Shown piece after piece: positions 24,962 through 37,602 of a DNA stretch of 64,000 bases. The stretch is from Megaleporinus macrocephalus. Taxonomy: Eukaryota; Chordata; Actinopteri; Characiformes; Anostomidae. Positions within the stretch are counted from its first letter, which is position 1. The number at the start of each line of letters is the position of its first letter. Location of the stretch: positions 21,626,194 through 21,690,193 of the forward strand of contig CM038703.1 of the NCBI GenBank assembly GCA_021613375.1, given 5' to 3'. Under the pieces are notes generated by a model, which worked only from the letters and a program-made list of their open reading frames with translations, ran no database searches and was not told the origin of the DNA. Position numbers and translations under genes: made by a program.

Positions 24962-27154
24962 TGCACGGGTGCCTGAATGAAACTGCTGTACCACTTAAGG
25001 TGATACAGAAAATCTGAAGCCACAGTAACTTGTAGATAGAAGCTATGTTGTGAGATTTTATCCAGATCACCATAAAAACTTACTGGATCGAAAGCATGTA
25101 TCTGGTAGATGTAATGTTAGCTTCCAGCAAAGTAAAGTTGCTTCTGGGAGATCATGGCAGGGTTTCGCTATAAACCAGCCAATTTGTGCAGAGCTCATCA
25201 AAAGATTTAATTTTAGGGACAGCTCATTATAAGGACAAATCATATATGAGCATGTAAGACCTGAGCTTAATACTAATTACTAAATAAATTGATTCTATAC
25301 ATCTTTCTATGCATCACAAAATAGCAAACAGATTTTACTGAAATACACAACCAGGACTGCAAGTGAAATTTCCCTCAACATTTACTGACAACCGAAAAGT
25401 GTGAGATAAATCCAGACCGTTGAAGAGCAAATGAGGTTATACTGTTTGAAGATCAGACAGAAAAAACATTCCTGAATTAAATAAACTATACCCAATAGCA
25501 GGGAATTAAAAAACCTCGGCAGAGGAGATTTGGGTGTGTTTTGGGTAGCTAAGTCAGGTCCAGGAGCATGACAAAATAACTGAAAGACTGGGGATGTCTC
25601 CGTTTGAGCAGTGACAGTGGCAAAAATTCTTGGTAGGTGAAGCATGTTCAGCCATTTCCAATTGATTTATATTTGAAATAAAAAATGCCTTGTGTAATAC
25701 CTAATAATAAAATAATTACATTTGTGTTACTGAAAGAAATGGTTCACACTGGCACTTCAATGTAGCCTGTTTTACCAGCAAATTACTACATTTTAACATA
25801 TTCAGACAAATTGAGTTCTGAACAACATTTTTATAATTGGTATAAGAAAATACCATGAATTTAAAGATAGAAAGTAGAAGTAGAAAAGAAATAGATAAAA
25901 ATAGAAGTAGACAACATCTGCATTTTGTCAAGCACTGAACAGTTTCCAGTGTATGTAGTTCTCGGCAACACTGCCCCAGACTTTTTGACTTATAGGCAGT
26001 AGTCTCACTTGCAAGACTAGGTCGCACCTATCAAATATATATACCATGGCGCATGACACAGCTACCTAAACATGTCAGCGCCTTCTACAAATCCTCCTTT
26101 CTGGACTAAGGGCAAGACTGTCGAACATCACCGTGGGCTAGTGCCATGCCTCACTATACCTCAAGGGTTACCATCTTTGGATTACGCTTTAACAGCAAAG
26201 TGCCAGATATCACCATGCCTCTACACAACCAGTGTTGAAGATCAAGGCCTAGACTCGCCTTTGGTCAGGCATCATCAGTCACAGGTTTGTTTTTAACTTT
26301 GAAATTCGGGGCCTATAAAAAATGCCTGCGGTTCGCCTTGTTGGGTGTCTTGGTTTGCTTTAATGAGGTGGCGACACTACCACTACATTTCAAAACAGCA
26401 CTCCTGTCACCCATTGACAGCATAGTCAACCATTCCCCCATCTGTCTCAGGACTGGCAGTGCTCCTGATTTATATTTCGAGCGATTTTTTAGCCCTTATT
26501 TTGAACACAGCTCCCGTCTGTGCAGTATTTCACCTCGCCGAGGATGTCTATTTGTTTTTCTCCCATTTTCTGCTCCGTGTAAATTTACTTTCCCCAGCCA
26601 TATATCTCCCAGCCCCTGCCTGCAAACAATATTTCTCAGGTTATATTGCCCTGGTCTGACAAGCTTGTTATACTTGCAGAAACAACAGTCTAGATCATGG
26701 TCGTAAATTCTCTCTGTCTAGAAAAAATGCTCTTGTTTTGCCGTGTCTATTTAATGTCATGAATAATTTTCTTTTTATTCTAATGACTGCGCTTAGTATG
26801 CTGCTGCTAGTTCTGCTTGTTCATGGGTAAATCAGTGAAGCTCTTGAAAAGCGTTTTCAGAATGAGGAATAGCTGTTACTTTGCATTAATCTTAGGGAGG
26901 CAAGCGTACCCAGGATGTGGCTCAAGTTGCTTCATTGTTGCAACACCTCAAAGGTTTGCTTCAGCTCTTGCTCCAGCATTCCGAGATAACTTTAAGCATA
27001 CCTGATAAGGAGAGCCCATGGTGACCAAGTTACAATTCTTTAGCTTCATCCACAGAATCCTTCATCCAACAGTACAGTCAGGGTCCACAGGGTACTTCTG
27101 AATTTGAATTTGTTTCATGTTATGTGGATAAAGCGTTCACATTCCTGCCACAAA
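24962..27154. other. Unassigned non-coding DNA right of the array
   Basis: No gene is recognised. The block 26050-26760 looks unique, is less A+T-rich and contains an open frame of 139 codons on the plus strand (26287-26706) with no recognisable domain or splice context. It may be conserved non-coding sequence. Confidence 0.4.
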
Positions 27155-27354
27155 TACACTATGTGGCCAAAAGTATGTGGACAAGTTTCCCAAGTATTGT
27201 GTTTAGGTGTTTTAGCCATACCCATGTGTACAAAGTCAAGCACATAACCATGAAACCTCTGCAACATAGGGTCACTATGCACAATGCCAAGGGTCTGCTG
27301 GAGTGGTGAAAACAATGCTACTGGAGAATTGGATGCAATTTAGATTTTAGAATC

Positions 27355-27570
27355 ATTTGTCATTTGTGTTCAAAACTGACCTGCAAATTTAACCCGTCCG
27401 TGCAATGAAACACCCACATGCGCTAGTGAACACACATACTAGAGAAAAGAGAGCACACTTTTCCTATCCACCGCTCTCAGGGAGCAATTGATGGTTAGGT
27501 GTAGTTGCTGGTAAGGGCTATGTAGGTCATAGGATCAAACTGGTGACCACAAGGCTGGTTTCCTAACCTC
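27355..27570 (+). repeat. Short dispersed repeat, second GGTTAGGTG copy
   Basis: The phrases TTTAACCCGTCCGTGCAATG, AAACACCCACATGCGCTAGT, GAGCAATTGATGGTTAGGTG and TAGGATCAAACTGGTGACCA follow the copy at 8970-9192 in order and extend it to the right. It lies inside the Tc1 fossil and so probably inserted after that element. Confidence 0.7.
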
Positions 27571-28225
27571 CATACTATGGACAGCAGTCACTGACTATGT
27601 GGGTGCAGCAGAGTTGCAGACATTTATACTCTTCATTCAAAGTCTTCTGTAATCACTCCTCTCCAACTGTTAAGGTTTATAGGTCCTGCTCCTCACTTAC
27701 CCTTGCTCACACATCAGAGAAGAATTAATCATAATTAATTCTTATGATATTTATTTTATAAATGTGCAAAATACTCTTTGACATTTGAGGGGTTCTCTGT
27801 TGGCTAGCTACTCCAGCGATGCTTCTGCACAAAACAAGATCCATTAAGACACTTCTGCCAGAAAGAGTCAGGAGGCAGGATGTCTTTAGGGAATGTGAAG
27901 GGTACAATTATTTGAAACTTAAAGAGTCTTTGGTGTAGGCCCCAACCTCGGTCCAGGTCTTGGAGCATCGAGACCTATGCATGTCTTGTCAGATTGGGAC
28001 TGTAGGGGTGGAGCCCATCCCCAAAGAATTCAGAAAAAAAGAAAAACAGACATTGCCAGTCTTTGCCTGCATCAGTAGCCTGAAAATAAACATGAGATTC
28101 TATTAACTGAGCTCAAATCAGTATATTGTAGTGAAGAGCACTCGTGGTGATGCAGATAAAAGTGTAAGTGTAGACCCGGCGTATAAATTGCTGCTGAACA
28201 GAGTGACTGTGCTTACATAAACTCA

Positions 28226-28570
28226 GGGCCTCAAGCCTATTGTGTTTGATGCCGTTATGCAAAGTGTGTGAGGTGCTCATGAAGTTTGTGCTTATTGTGT
28301 ATACTCTCAGTGCTAAGAGTGATTGGTGTTTGCATTAGCTGGAGCCTCAGGCTCATTGTATTCACAACATTAGCAGGGCCACTGGCCCACTGCATTCGTA
28401 CACTGGCGTAGGGCCTCAGGCCCTTTGTATTCACACATCAGCTCTGGGCCACGGGCCCATTCCATTCACTCCATTATCACAGGCCCACACATGCACTTTA
28501 TTTGCTTGGTCCACAGACTCACACATGCATGTTGTTCATCCGGGGCCTTGAGCCCATGTGGTGACATTGG
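28226..28570. repeat. Minisatellite of 35-bp units with GGGCC...GGCCC core
   Basis: Related cores start at 28341, 28376, 28411, 28446 and 28481, exactly 35 bp apart: GAGCCTCAGGCTC, GGGCCACTGGCCC, GGGCCTCAGGCCC, GGGCCACGGGCCC and a final AGGCCC. Each is followed by a C/T-rich segment such as TTTGTATTCACACATCAGCT. Diverged units are seen at 28226 (GGGCCTCAAGCC) and 28543 (GGCCTTGAGCCC). The core is a small palindrome in several units. It lies inside the expanded Tc1 fossil. Confidence 0.85.
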
Positions 28571-29711
28571 CTGAAAGATTGCCAAAGTGAAAAGGCATAG
28601 AAGCTCTGAACCATCATGTTCATTACAGAAAAGTTCTCTGACACTTGCAAAAGCTTGATAGCGTTGTGTTTGTTGCAGCTGTGCAAGAAGTGAAAACAGC
28701 TTGCTTAGAAGAGGCCACTGTAAGCCACTTTCAAGATGCCTAAAGATTGCAAAGACTCTTCCATTGAGGTGGGATGAGGAGCTTAGGTACTTGTCATCGG
28801 GCTCTGACCGTGTGTAATTGGCAAATTCATTTGTTTTTGAAACTCAAATAATATGTATGAAGCATGTTGAAAGGTAAATTATTAAACGCTATGCAAAAAT
28901 CAAGAGAATGCTTTTAGACCCTGAGGGGTAAAACAGGCAATTGGCGCCAATCATGCTCCCACATTTATGTGACCAAGGCTCACCCTATAGAACCTAGAAA
29001 CGAAGACAGGATAAAGACCTGGCGACTATAACTGAGGGCAAAATCAATTGGACAACCAGTCGGGCAAAGCCACAAAATCGATCCAAAACCAATAAAAAAG
29101 CAACATCAGAAAAGAAACCGAATACACTAAAGACGAAAATCCCCAGCAGGCAGAGCTGCGGGGAGAATGGCAGAAAGCAGAATGTCGGAAGGCAGAGTAG
29201 AATCAGTGAAGGCTAGAGAGAGCGGAGTGGTCAGAGGCAAGAGTCACACGTGAAATGCCAAAACACCAAGTAGGCTCATTGTAAAGACTGATGTAGGCCA
29301 GCAACTGAGTGGGAGCAATGAATGAATTAATGACTTAGTATTAGAGTCTTCCTGGCAGAACTTTCACTAAAGCTTCCATGGTTTGATGAGTTTGGTGTAG
29401 AGCAGCGGAGTAAAGAAACTCCAGTATAGAAACACCAGAGGCCTGCACAGAGCCCTGACCCCACTGAACAGCTTTGGTGTAAATTGGAATGTTAATTCTG
29501 AGCTAGGCCTTCTGGTCCAAAACAAATTCTGTTTTGAGTGAACAGGCACAAGTTCTCACACTCAAACTCTTGAGGAAAGCCTTCCTAGAGTAGTGGAGGC
29601 GGTTATCACCATAAAAGGGAGCCAACTGTGGCTAACAGTTTTGGAACGGGATGTCCAACAAACTGTAGGTGTGATTGTCAGATTTCTGCACACTTTTAGC
29701 CATGTAGTGTA

Positions 29712-30651
29712 CATCGTTCTTCCAAAAACCACAAGAAACGCTCAGAAACTCCAACCCGTTCAATAATCTGTGCAATATTTAGAGACCCCACAAAGTACCA
29801 GACACTTACACCCTGCCAATACACCCTGCAAATATATCTAACATTTAAACTTCTTTAACAAGATATTTAACCAGTATCTCCCACTGTCTTTGCTGTTTTT
29901 AACTAATACTGTATGTTACTGCATCACTTTCGCTGTGCATTATCTACAGTGCTCTTATCAAGAGGCCATTTATGTAAACAATATTTCAGATAAACTTCTC
30001 CTTCTGCCTATTTCTGTCAGTGTTTGTGTGATTTTATATTAATCACAGAATGTCTGCAAGCATTCTTAAAAATAAAGGTGCCAGGCCGGGTTTTCTGAAG
30101 CAGTGCCAAAGAAGAACTTTTTAAATATTAAAGAACAACACAGTGTAACGATTCGACACAGAATTAAGTACTTTTTTTCACATACAAGCCAAGAAAACCT
30201 TAACATTTTGGAGTTTAAAGTTTTTTTAAAAGAAAGACAGATGCTACATTAAATTAGAAGTGCACGTTCTGGGTCTGTATTAATTCTGACATGACAGCTG
30301 TGTTTTTAAGGCATGCATCTCTTACCCGAGTGAGGGCTAAGTCACAGGTACTTTTGTGAAATGCACCCTCACCTGCCACAGAATACAGGGCTAATTACCG
30401 ACAGCGGGAGGGAAGGAAGGAAAGACAGAACTGTTTTTGTGGAACAGGAAATTTACTGATGTTTTATGGTAATAAACATTCCTGTACTCAGATGACATGT
30501 TTAAAAAAATCAAATGTGCATCTTTTCTGCATGACTACCACATCAACAAAAGTTAGTTTTTTTATTTGACTAAATGTAAATTAATGTGATGCACAAGACC
30601 AATCACCATCTGAGCAGGGGGTTAAACCCTCATTTCCAGCATGTAAGCCTG

Positions 30652-30655
<4 letters not shown>
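29712..30655. other. Unassigned non-coding DNA
   Basis: No gene is recognised. CTTAAAAATAAAGGTGCC at 30065-30082 is one of four copies of a short recurring motif in the window. The remainder is ordinary A+T-rich sequence. Confidence 0.55.
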
Positions 30656-30718
<63 letters not shown>

Positions 30719-30741
30719 GTGTGTGTGTGTGTATGTATGTA

Positions 30742-30783
<42 letters not shown>
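30656..30783. repeat. Compound (AT)n-(GT)n microsatellite
   Basis: About 58 bp of uninterrupted AT is followed by GT repeats broken by four ATGT units and then by a long pure GT run. It directly abuts the fold-back repeat copy that begins at 30784. Confidence 0.97.
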
Positions 30784-30785
<2 letters not shown>

Positions 30786-31060
30786 CAGTGACAGGTGAGC
30801 TATCATCTCTGACTTCACATCTACATGGTGGACCAGCAAGGTAAAGTGGACAGTGAGTGGACACACTGTTTAAAAACTCCAGCGCAGCACTACTGTGTCC
30901 GATTTACTCTCTCCAGCACAACACCAACTAACACACCACCACCTCGTCTGTGTCACTGCAGAGCTGAGAATGACCCACCACCCAAATAATATCTGTAGTA
31001 AGCAGAGAAACAGATTGACTACAGTCTGTAACTGTAGAACTACAAAGTGCACCTGAATTC
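30784..31060 (+). repeat. Copy of the fold-back repeat family
   Basis: Contains AGCAGTGACAGGTGAGCTAT, TGGACAGTGAGTGGACACAC, CACTACTGTGTCCGATTTAC, AATGACCCACCACCCAAATA, GATTGACTACAGTCTGTAAC and AGAACTACAAAGTGCACCTG in the family order. Its 3' end stops just where the family would read TATATGGTAAGTGG. Confidence 0.85.
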
Positions 31061-31130
31061 TAAATGAAGCTAATCAAATTCTGTTAGTTTCAGATCAGCT
31101 GACTGGGAAGGTTACTGAAAAATGCTGAAC

Positions 31131-31905
31131 TCAGAAACAATACTTAAACATGTTGTGGCATTTAGGTGATGATTGATTGGTGCTAACAGGCCCAAGGTGT
31201 GCAAGAAAACATTCCCTGCTCACTACGATTTTACAATTATGGTTACCTGAGCCAACACTCTGGCCATTCCCTGTTGACCTCTCTAGTCCAAAAGGGTGTT
31301 TCTGAGTAATCTCATCTCCACCAGACTTTACAGTTGGCACATTGCAGTAAGGCCAGTAACTTTCCTTACTGTACAGTCTTATCCTGCATTTTTGGATGCA
31401 GTGTCAGGCAGTTGTTTTATTGACAAAGGTGTGTCAAAGAATTCACAAGCCTATGCGGTGATATCCATCACTGAGGCATGCCAGTTTTTGATGCAGCGCT
31501 GTCTGAGGATCAAAGCATTCAGAGTTTCGATCTTCCCCTTTATACATGGGGATTTCTCCAGATTCCCTCAATCTTTTGATGATATACTGCACTGTAGAGG
31601 ATGAAATATCAAAAATCCTCATGCAGTCTCTCATTGAAAGAACATGATTCTGAAAATGATGGATTTTTGAGCTGATTCCTTTTTGGCAGAATGGAGAGCC
31701 ATAACCCATTCTTTCTCATGAAGGACTAGAATCTGCTTGGGTGCTCTGCAATACCCTGATTTTTTTGAACATTGAACATTTTACAATACTTCTAGTCCTG
31801 AATTGCTTCTGTCCCCATGTGTTGCAGGCATCAATTCTAAAATGGGCCCATATTTATGAAATATATGAAAAAAGTCAATATATATATGTATTGTCCCAAC
31901 ATATT
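31131..31905 (-). mobile_element. Mosaic of decayed Tc1-like elements
   Basis: Three pieces, all with minus-strand coding sense, lie side by side. Piece one (31150-31290) carries GATTGATTGGTGCTAACAGG and AAGGTGTGCAAGAAAACATT, typical of one fish Tc1-type family. Piece two (about 31300-31375) encodes VPTVKSGG, the glycine-rich box that sits between the first and second catalytic aspartates. Piece three (31440-31900) encodes an N-terminal paired-like helix-turn-helix segment including MRIFDISSSTVQYIIKRL, then has the left-over flank GTTGCAGGCATCAATTCTAA seen in the element at 12257. The pieces are not in the order of one element, so nested insertion plus deletion is likely. None is functional. 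Confidence 0.65.
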
Positions 31906-33460
31906 TAGAATTCGATTTTTACAATTACCTAGCAAATGTTACCATAAACCGAGGTAGTGCAATAGAGGATCACCTCAAAGAGAGACCACCTCAATGAAAC
32001 AGTCCTTAAAGAGTGCCCACATGAAACACAATCATTATACCCATCAACCAAGAGTGCCAGTGTGGTCCAGTCTAAGGGGGCCCACAGGATCTATGTGCGC
32101 TTGTACCTGTGATACTGTGATGAAATGCACAAGGTTCAAACATGGCAGGATTGGCACAAGCACACGTTGGCACCTCGGTTATCAGTGAAACGTTTCACAT
32201 TGCTGTTGCATGTCATGGCATGGCCACTTGTACACTGAGAGTATATGAAGTGGCTTTGGCAGGATTGGAACCTTCACTGTCTCTCCACCAGAACGGGTGG
32301 CAGGATTAGTTCAGCTATAAATGGCTGCACACTTCCGTCATCATAGGAGGGGCAATAAATTAGATGCAGATGTTCGGCATCCATCCATTGAAAAGGGGTT
32401 CATTATGCTACAAATAAAGCTTTTTTTTTCAATATCCCCCACCCCCATGCTTGCCCATTCTAATGTATGTTGTCAGGCAGCAGCTGCTTCTTCAGTCCGT
32501 AAAGCCTCTCCCAGTAAAGTGTATGTGTGAGCGTGTGTAAGAGAGAGCTCCTGAGTCATATCCATCTGTCATCATTAGGGCCACAGGTCTCCTGTGCTTC
32601 CATAATTGTCAGGCACTGTCAAGGAATTTAATACACAGATCATTACATCCAGGGTTACCGCGGGGAAACAAATCCATGAATGCGTGTATCACGCGCGCTG
32701 AGGCCCTGTCAGCACGCATATTGATTGAGAGTCGGGTGAGAGCACGCTCTTAAAAATAAAGGTTCCTAAAGTGATGCTTGAATGTACAGCTCTAGAGGGG
32801 GGAATTAATTAACTAATTAGAGGGATCAGACATAGACGAGTAGTGCTGTGTTCATGCGTCGGCGGTAGACACTGATGGCAAATGATGACAATGGAACTGT
32901 GTGGGAAAATTTAGCCGAACGCTTCATCAACAGCTTGGTTTACCCAACATCTGCCTTAGATCGCAGCAGTGAAGTAAAGCAAATGTAGATTTTTTTGGGA
33001 CCCATGGATGCCAAAAGCTCTTATTGTTGAATTTCAGACAAAGCCAGTATTAGGAAACAACAAATAGAAGTGTGCAAAGCATTCTCCAGTCTGTTTCCAC
33101 TGTAAATAAATAACTGACACTGATAAAGCTCTCCCCTGATAATCGTTCATCATTTTCTCTGGTAATGTTGCTACCATACCATACTTGAAGGCAGCATAAG
33201 GATAACACTAAACAGTGCAGGGAGGGGTTTCTCTAGGATCAGGTTTGATATGCATACCACACTACACCTATAAGAGTCCTTGGGTAAGATCCCAAATGCT
33301 GTACTCTATAATCTGATACAATTACAAGTTGCTTTTGATTGATTGTCTCAATGCCATAAATGAATGAGGAAATGGTAATGTAAACGTTTGTTTGTGTACA
33401 GAGGGTTGTTGGTTAAAAATACAGAGGTATGTGTGTTCCAAAATGTGTTTACTTTTGTGT
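31906..33460. other. Unassigned non-coding DNA
   Basis: No gene is recognised. The block 32540-32980 looks unique, with several CpGs (for example ATCACGCGCGCTGAGG). A copy of the motif CTTAAAAATAAAGGTTCC is at 32749-32766. Confidence 0.45.
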
Positions 33461-33585
33461 TTGCTCTGTGATGGACTGGCAACTTGTCCAGGGTGTTTCC
33501 TGACTTGTGCCCAATGAACGTGAGGAGAGACTCCAGCACCCCCTGTGACCCAGGAGGATAAGTGGTGTAGACCATGAATGAAATG
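33461..33585 (+). repeat. 3' part of a SINE-like repeat
   Basis: TGTGATGGACTGGCAACTTG, TCCAGGGTGTTTCCTGAC, CACCCCCTGTGACCCAGGAG and ACCATGAATGAAATG match the 3' half of the repeat seen in reverse at 49888-50212. The 5' half is missing. Two minus-strand frames across it (97 and 126 codons) are not genes. Confidence 0.75.
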
Positions 33586-34799
33586 TTGAATAATGTATTT
33601 CCCCCAATATGGCAAATGTAGGAAGTAAATCCTAGTTGTGAACTAAGTTGTGCAGAAATGTGTTCTCTGTAGAGCGTGTGATTATGCTTGCAGAAAATAA
33701 GCAGAACGGTATAAAATATATATTCCAAATTGTATCAGCAGTGCTGTGGTTACTGCTTCTGATCCAAAATGTGCTTCATTCAGCTTTTATATGTATTGAT
33801 GCAGTTTTCTTGCAACTCAATCATTCCTCTTCTTTTTGGCATCATCCCAAATAACCTGATTGGCACCTTTATTTTTAGCTGTGTACATTTAAACAGTGGC
33901 CTCTATAATTAATAGGATGTAGCCACAAAGCCCAGTTCTATTTTTAGGGTCTGTTTCAAAACTTTTGAGCCTATTAGAGAAAACTGACAATGGCCAGGAA
34001 AAGGCTGCCTCAGACACACATACACACACACACACACACACACTCACACACACACACTCCATCTCCCTTCGTAGAGAATCTGACCCAGTTCTTCAGACCT
34101 TGACAATGTGTGCGCAGATTCAAAGGCTTTTTTCCCCTTGAAATCATTTTGTTCTGGCCATTTAATGAACCAAATCACAAAGTCTAAATTTGTAATTTCA
34201 CAAAAAAATAATAAATAATAAATAAATAAATAAATAAATAAATGTACCACTCCTTATGGCCCAGCAACAGAGAAATGCTTTACTGCCCCCCGGTGGCAGT
34301 AAATCTCTTAAACTGTAGTCAGTAAAAGGGACAAGTTACAAGGATGGCTGGTTTGTTTGTTGACATGAGTTTTTAAGATTGATAAGTCAGTTCAACTTTT
34401 GTCATACAGTTAAAAGCAAGTTCAAAACCTACTTATAACTACATATGTATAATACATCCATAACATTTGTTACATTATCTTGTTTGTGATTGTGTATATG
34501 CAATTAAATATTCAAAATCTTTTATTAATTTATGTTTAAGCAGCTGCTCTGCGTATTACTGCAAACATTAGCATTTTATTGTAGAAATCAAGCCTAATGT
34601 CATGAAATTCATAAAGAAGTTCATGAAAATGTGGTCTATGTCATATTCAAGCAAACATATTTAAGAATAAGTTGCAATAATAAGTAAACACATCATTTAC
34701 AGGTAACAAACATTTGGCTGCTGTATGAACAAAACATTATATCTCCATTTTTGACATCATTTTTCTGACAGCAGCAGTTGTCACCACATCAGTTGCTTA
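33586..34799. other. Unassigned DNA with two microsatellites
   Basis: No gene is recognised. It includes a (CA)n tract (34012-34058), a run of AAAT units (34205-34243) and an inverted copy of the short motif, GGCACCTTTATTTTTAG, at 33862-33878. Confidence 0.6.
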
Positions 34800-35745
34800 T
34801 TTTAGTGTGGAGAGCATCCTGACAAACTGCATCACGACCTGGTACGGCAACACCACTGCTGCTGAACGCAAGGCCCTACAGAAGGAGGTGAAAACTGCCC
34901 AGCACATCCCTGCAGCTGCCCTCCCACCCATACAGGACATGTACAACATGAGGTGTCTGAGGAAAGGAATCAATATCTCCTCCGACCCCACACACCCCAG
35001 TCACTTACTGTTCCAGCCTCTGCCATCAGCAAAGAGGTACCGGAACATCCGAGCCAGAACCACCAGGCTCAAAACAGTTCTGTCAAACTAGTCACACCAG
35101 CAGCACCTACCAGAACATGACTACAGCACTGCGGACTGTTACTGATTCAGCCCTGATCACCACAGCAACTCCACACAGAGCTCCACTAACTCATAAGACT
35201 GTATGCACTGCACTTTAACGGGTACTTCAATACTTGATCTTTAGAGCTGTATTTTCCTGCACTTGAAAATTTCTGTATACATATTAAGCTGTTTACCTGA
35301 ACATTAAGCTGCTACGCCGTCTACCTGCACTGTAGACTTTTGTATTTACATCTACTGTTTACACCCATCACTCAATTATTCCCACCTCAACCGCTGCACC
35401 TCTCTAGAATGTACACAAGCTGTGTTGGCTGTACTACATATTCATTGCTCTACCACATATGTTTATGTTTATTTATGTTAACTGCTGTTTGCACCAGTTT
35501 CAGCCACATTCTGACACCAACAGTGGCAGTTGTTGCTTTTGCACATCTCTTTACTTACTGGCTTTGCACATATTGTCTTTTGTTTCTATCTTTTGTATTT
35601 GCACTATGGCTTATTTATCTCTTTTCAACTTTTTTAATGTTGACTTATTAAAGTAATGCAGTGGAGAAGTAGCCCGGGAGTTTTTCATTGTACTGTACAG
35701 GCATTGTATAGGTATAATTACAATAAACTTAAACTGAATTGAGTT
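34800..35745 (+). mobile_element. 5'-truncated LINE, end of reverse transcriptase ORF plus 3' UTR
   Basis: A plus-strand frame of about 94 codons (34807-35091) reads VESILTNCITTWYGNTTAAE, then PPIQDMYNMRCLRKG and DPTHPSHLLFQPLPSAKRYR. This is the extreme C-terminal region, beyond the reverse transcriptase core, of L2/Rex1-type fish LINEs. Upstream similarity stops at about 34800, as expected for 5' truncation during target-primed integration. After the stop a 3' UTR of about 650 bp ends in TACAATAAACTTAAACTGAA, a terminal phrase common in these LINEs. The frame is intact over this short piece, but the element cannot be active. Clade assignment is from memory and could be off by one clade. Confidence 0.8.
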
Positions 35746-37574
35746 TAAATAAAAATGATATAAACATGTGCCATACATTTGCATATTGCATTAATTTATT
35801 TACAACCACCCGCCACAAAGTTCAGTAAATACACAGTTATTGTGTATTAAAATGTGCAGAACATGTGAACTCATTTTTACATAGAAAATGAACAAAAAAC
35901 AAAGAATCTGACCAAGTGTGTTTGAACCTTAACATATAACAGCAGGTAAAATGGATTGGTATCCATGTTGAATTGATAGAATATGGTAATGTAATCATAC
36001 ATTTTGTTCATCTCTTTGTATGTATGTTTGTGTATATGTGTACACATATGGGTATGCGTCTTTTTAAGTAACAATTATTCCACAAACTAATAAAGAATCC
36101 CGTCTGACTTCGCTCCTCCATCATCCAGTAGTCACTGAGAGAAATGCTCATACCAGTCAGTGCTGAGAGGTACTGATCAAGCTCAGTATCACAATGTTCT
36201 CCTTAGGTACTCTAGTATTACTGTATTATATGGATAATATGGTTTTGGTTAAGTTTGATTCAATCGAATTTGACTCTCAGATGAGATTATATCTCACAAA
36301 TTCTACAGTAATAAAGAAAATGAGCTCATGCTTCCTGGGTACCTCTACTCTATGCTAAAAGAATGTCTTACAAAACAAAGCCTGTTTTGATTTGACTGTT
36401 CTGTTGTATTTGTGCTTTCAGCAGACCGAAGCAGTCTGAAACAGCCTGAAGCTCCAACAGAAGACGATTTTGCAGTCAGTCTGAACATTTGGCATCTTAC
36501 GTAGGGGGCCCTCTCTCACCCACCCTAGGCAAACTATTTTAGATGCAAGAACAAACAACAATTAATGCTTCTTTAATTTTGCTGAACCTTTAATAAATGC
36601 TACAGATATCCTAAATTATTATTAACTTCATATAAAGGAAAAATGATATTTAAACAGCCCAGATGTTAATAGAATAAAATAGAATAGAAATAGAATAAAA
36701 TACAGCGATGTCTTCAAAAGATATTATTTCTGATAATATCACGACTGACACAAATTAAAAAAGATCTATATAGTGTTGTATACAACACTAACACAAATGA
36801 CATGTTTTGTTGATTTTAACTAACTGAAAATAAAAGTTAAAACATTATCATGGAAATAAGTGCACTATTACTAAATAAAACATGAACTAAAACTTTTGCA
36901 CAGGCCCTCCTTTTATGTTCATTAGCTGCATTTTCCAATCTGTTCAGAATTCAGAGATTTGGTAATAGTGTATTACTATGTGCAGGAGTGTGTATGCTCT
37001 AGAGGATGCATTAACTTTTTTTCTCTTCACTGGGGCACCCAAACTTTTGCACACAACTGTATTTAATAAAAATGACGTATTTGCTGGCTTAAGCAATTGC
37101 TTACAATGCTCATAGTAATAATACAACTTCTGGTGTACTAAAGAACCTGGCTGGTTCTTTATTTTTGTAAACAAATGTGAAGAATTTTGTTAAAGTTAAA
37201 GTTTAAAGTTAACACTCTGCTGCATAACACTGACACAAACATGTCGAGGTAGATTTCATATACAGTCATAATTTTACATGGCAGACTTTGTACAGTAATA
37301 TAAAAGTGTTATGTCATATGTCATTGTATTATGCAGCCATCGTCCTGGCGAGAGAACTGCGAGAGGTGGCAGTGAAGAGATGCCAGAACCATATGTACTG
37401 ATAACAGCCACAAGAGACAACAAGAGGAAGCAGTCAGCCACGAGAGAAGGTGAGAAGATGATGACAGCAGATAATGACGGCCCTGCCTCCTGTTCCGAGG
37501 CAAGGCCAAAGTACTCTGACTGATGTTCGATCCTGGTGGCTGAGCTGCGCAGCAGGGGTGAAGATGTAGAAAGC

Positions 37575-37602
37575 AGCTCTCTCTCTCTCTCTCTCTCTCT
37601 AT
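37575..37602. repeat. (CT)n microsatellite
   Basis: About twelve CT units lie in an otherwise unremarkable stretch. A minus-strand frame reads them as an Arg-Glu run. Confidence 0.95.

Larger units (their letters stand above)
27157..29709 (+). mobile_element. Tc1-like fossil expanded by nested insertions
   Basis: The left end CACTATGTGGCCAAAAGTAT and the reverse complement of the right end, CACTACATGGCTAAAAGTGT, are recognisable inverted repeats, flanked by TA at 27155-27156 and 29710-29711. Inside the left part, TTTAGGTGTTTTAGCCATAC is followed at 27265-27310 by AATGCCAAGGGTCTGCTGGA. The right part, 29330-29640, reads TGAGTTTGGTGTAGAGCAGC, GAGGCCTGCACAGAGCCCTG and AGGCCTTCTGGTCCAAAACA. This is the usual 3' portion of a fish Tc1 transposase gene in plus orientation, now full of stops. 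A normal element is about 1.6 kb. Here roughly 2 kb of foreign sequence (about 27345-29320) separates the two halves, and much transposase sequence is lost. Confidence 0.75.

Noticed and set aside
26287..26706. 139-codon plus-strand frame
   Set aside because: No domain, no splice signals and no initiator context. Length alone is weak evidence in a window with this many frames.
30657..30866. Frames made of Thr-His and Tyr-Ile runs
   Set aside because: They are translations of the AT and GT microsatellite; similar frames at 40.7 and 61.2 kb are rejected for the same reason.
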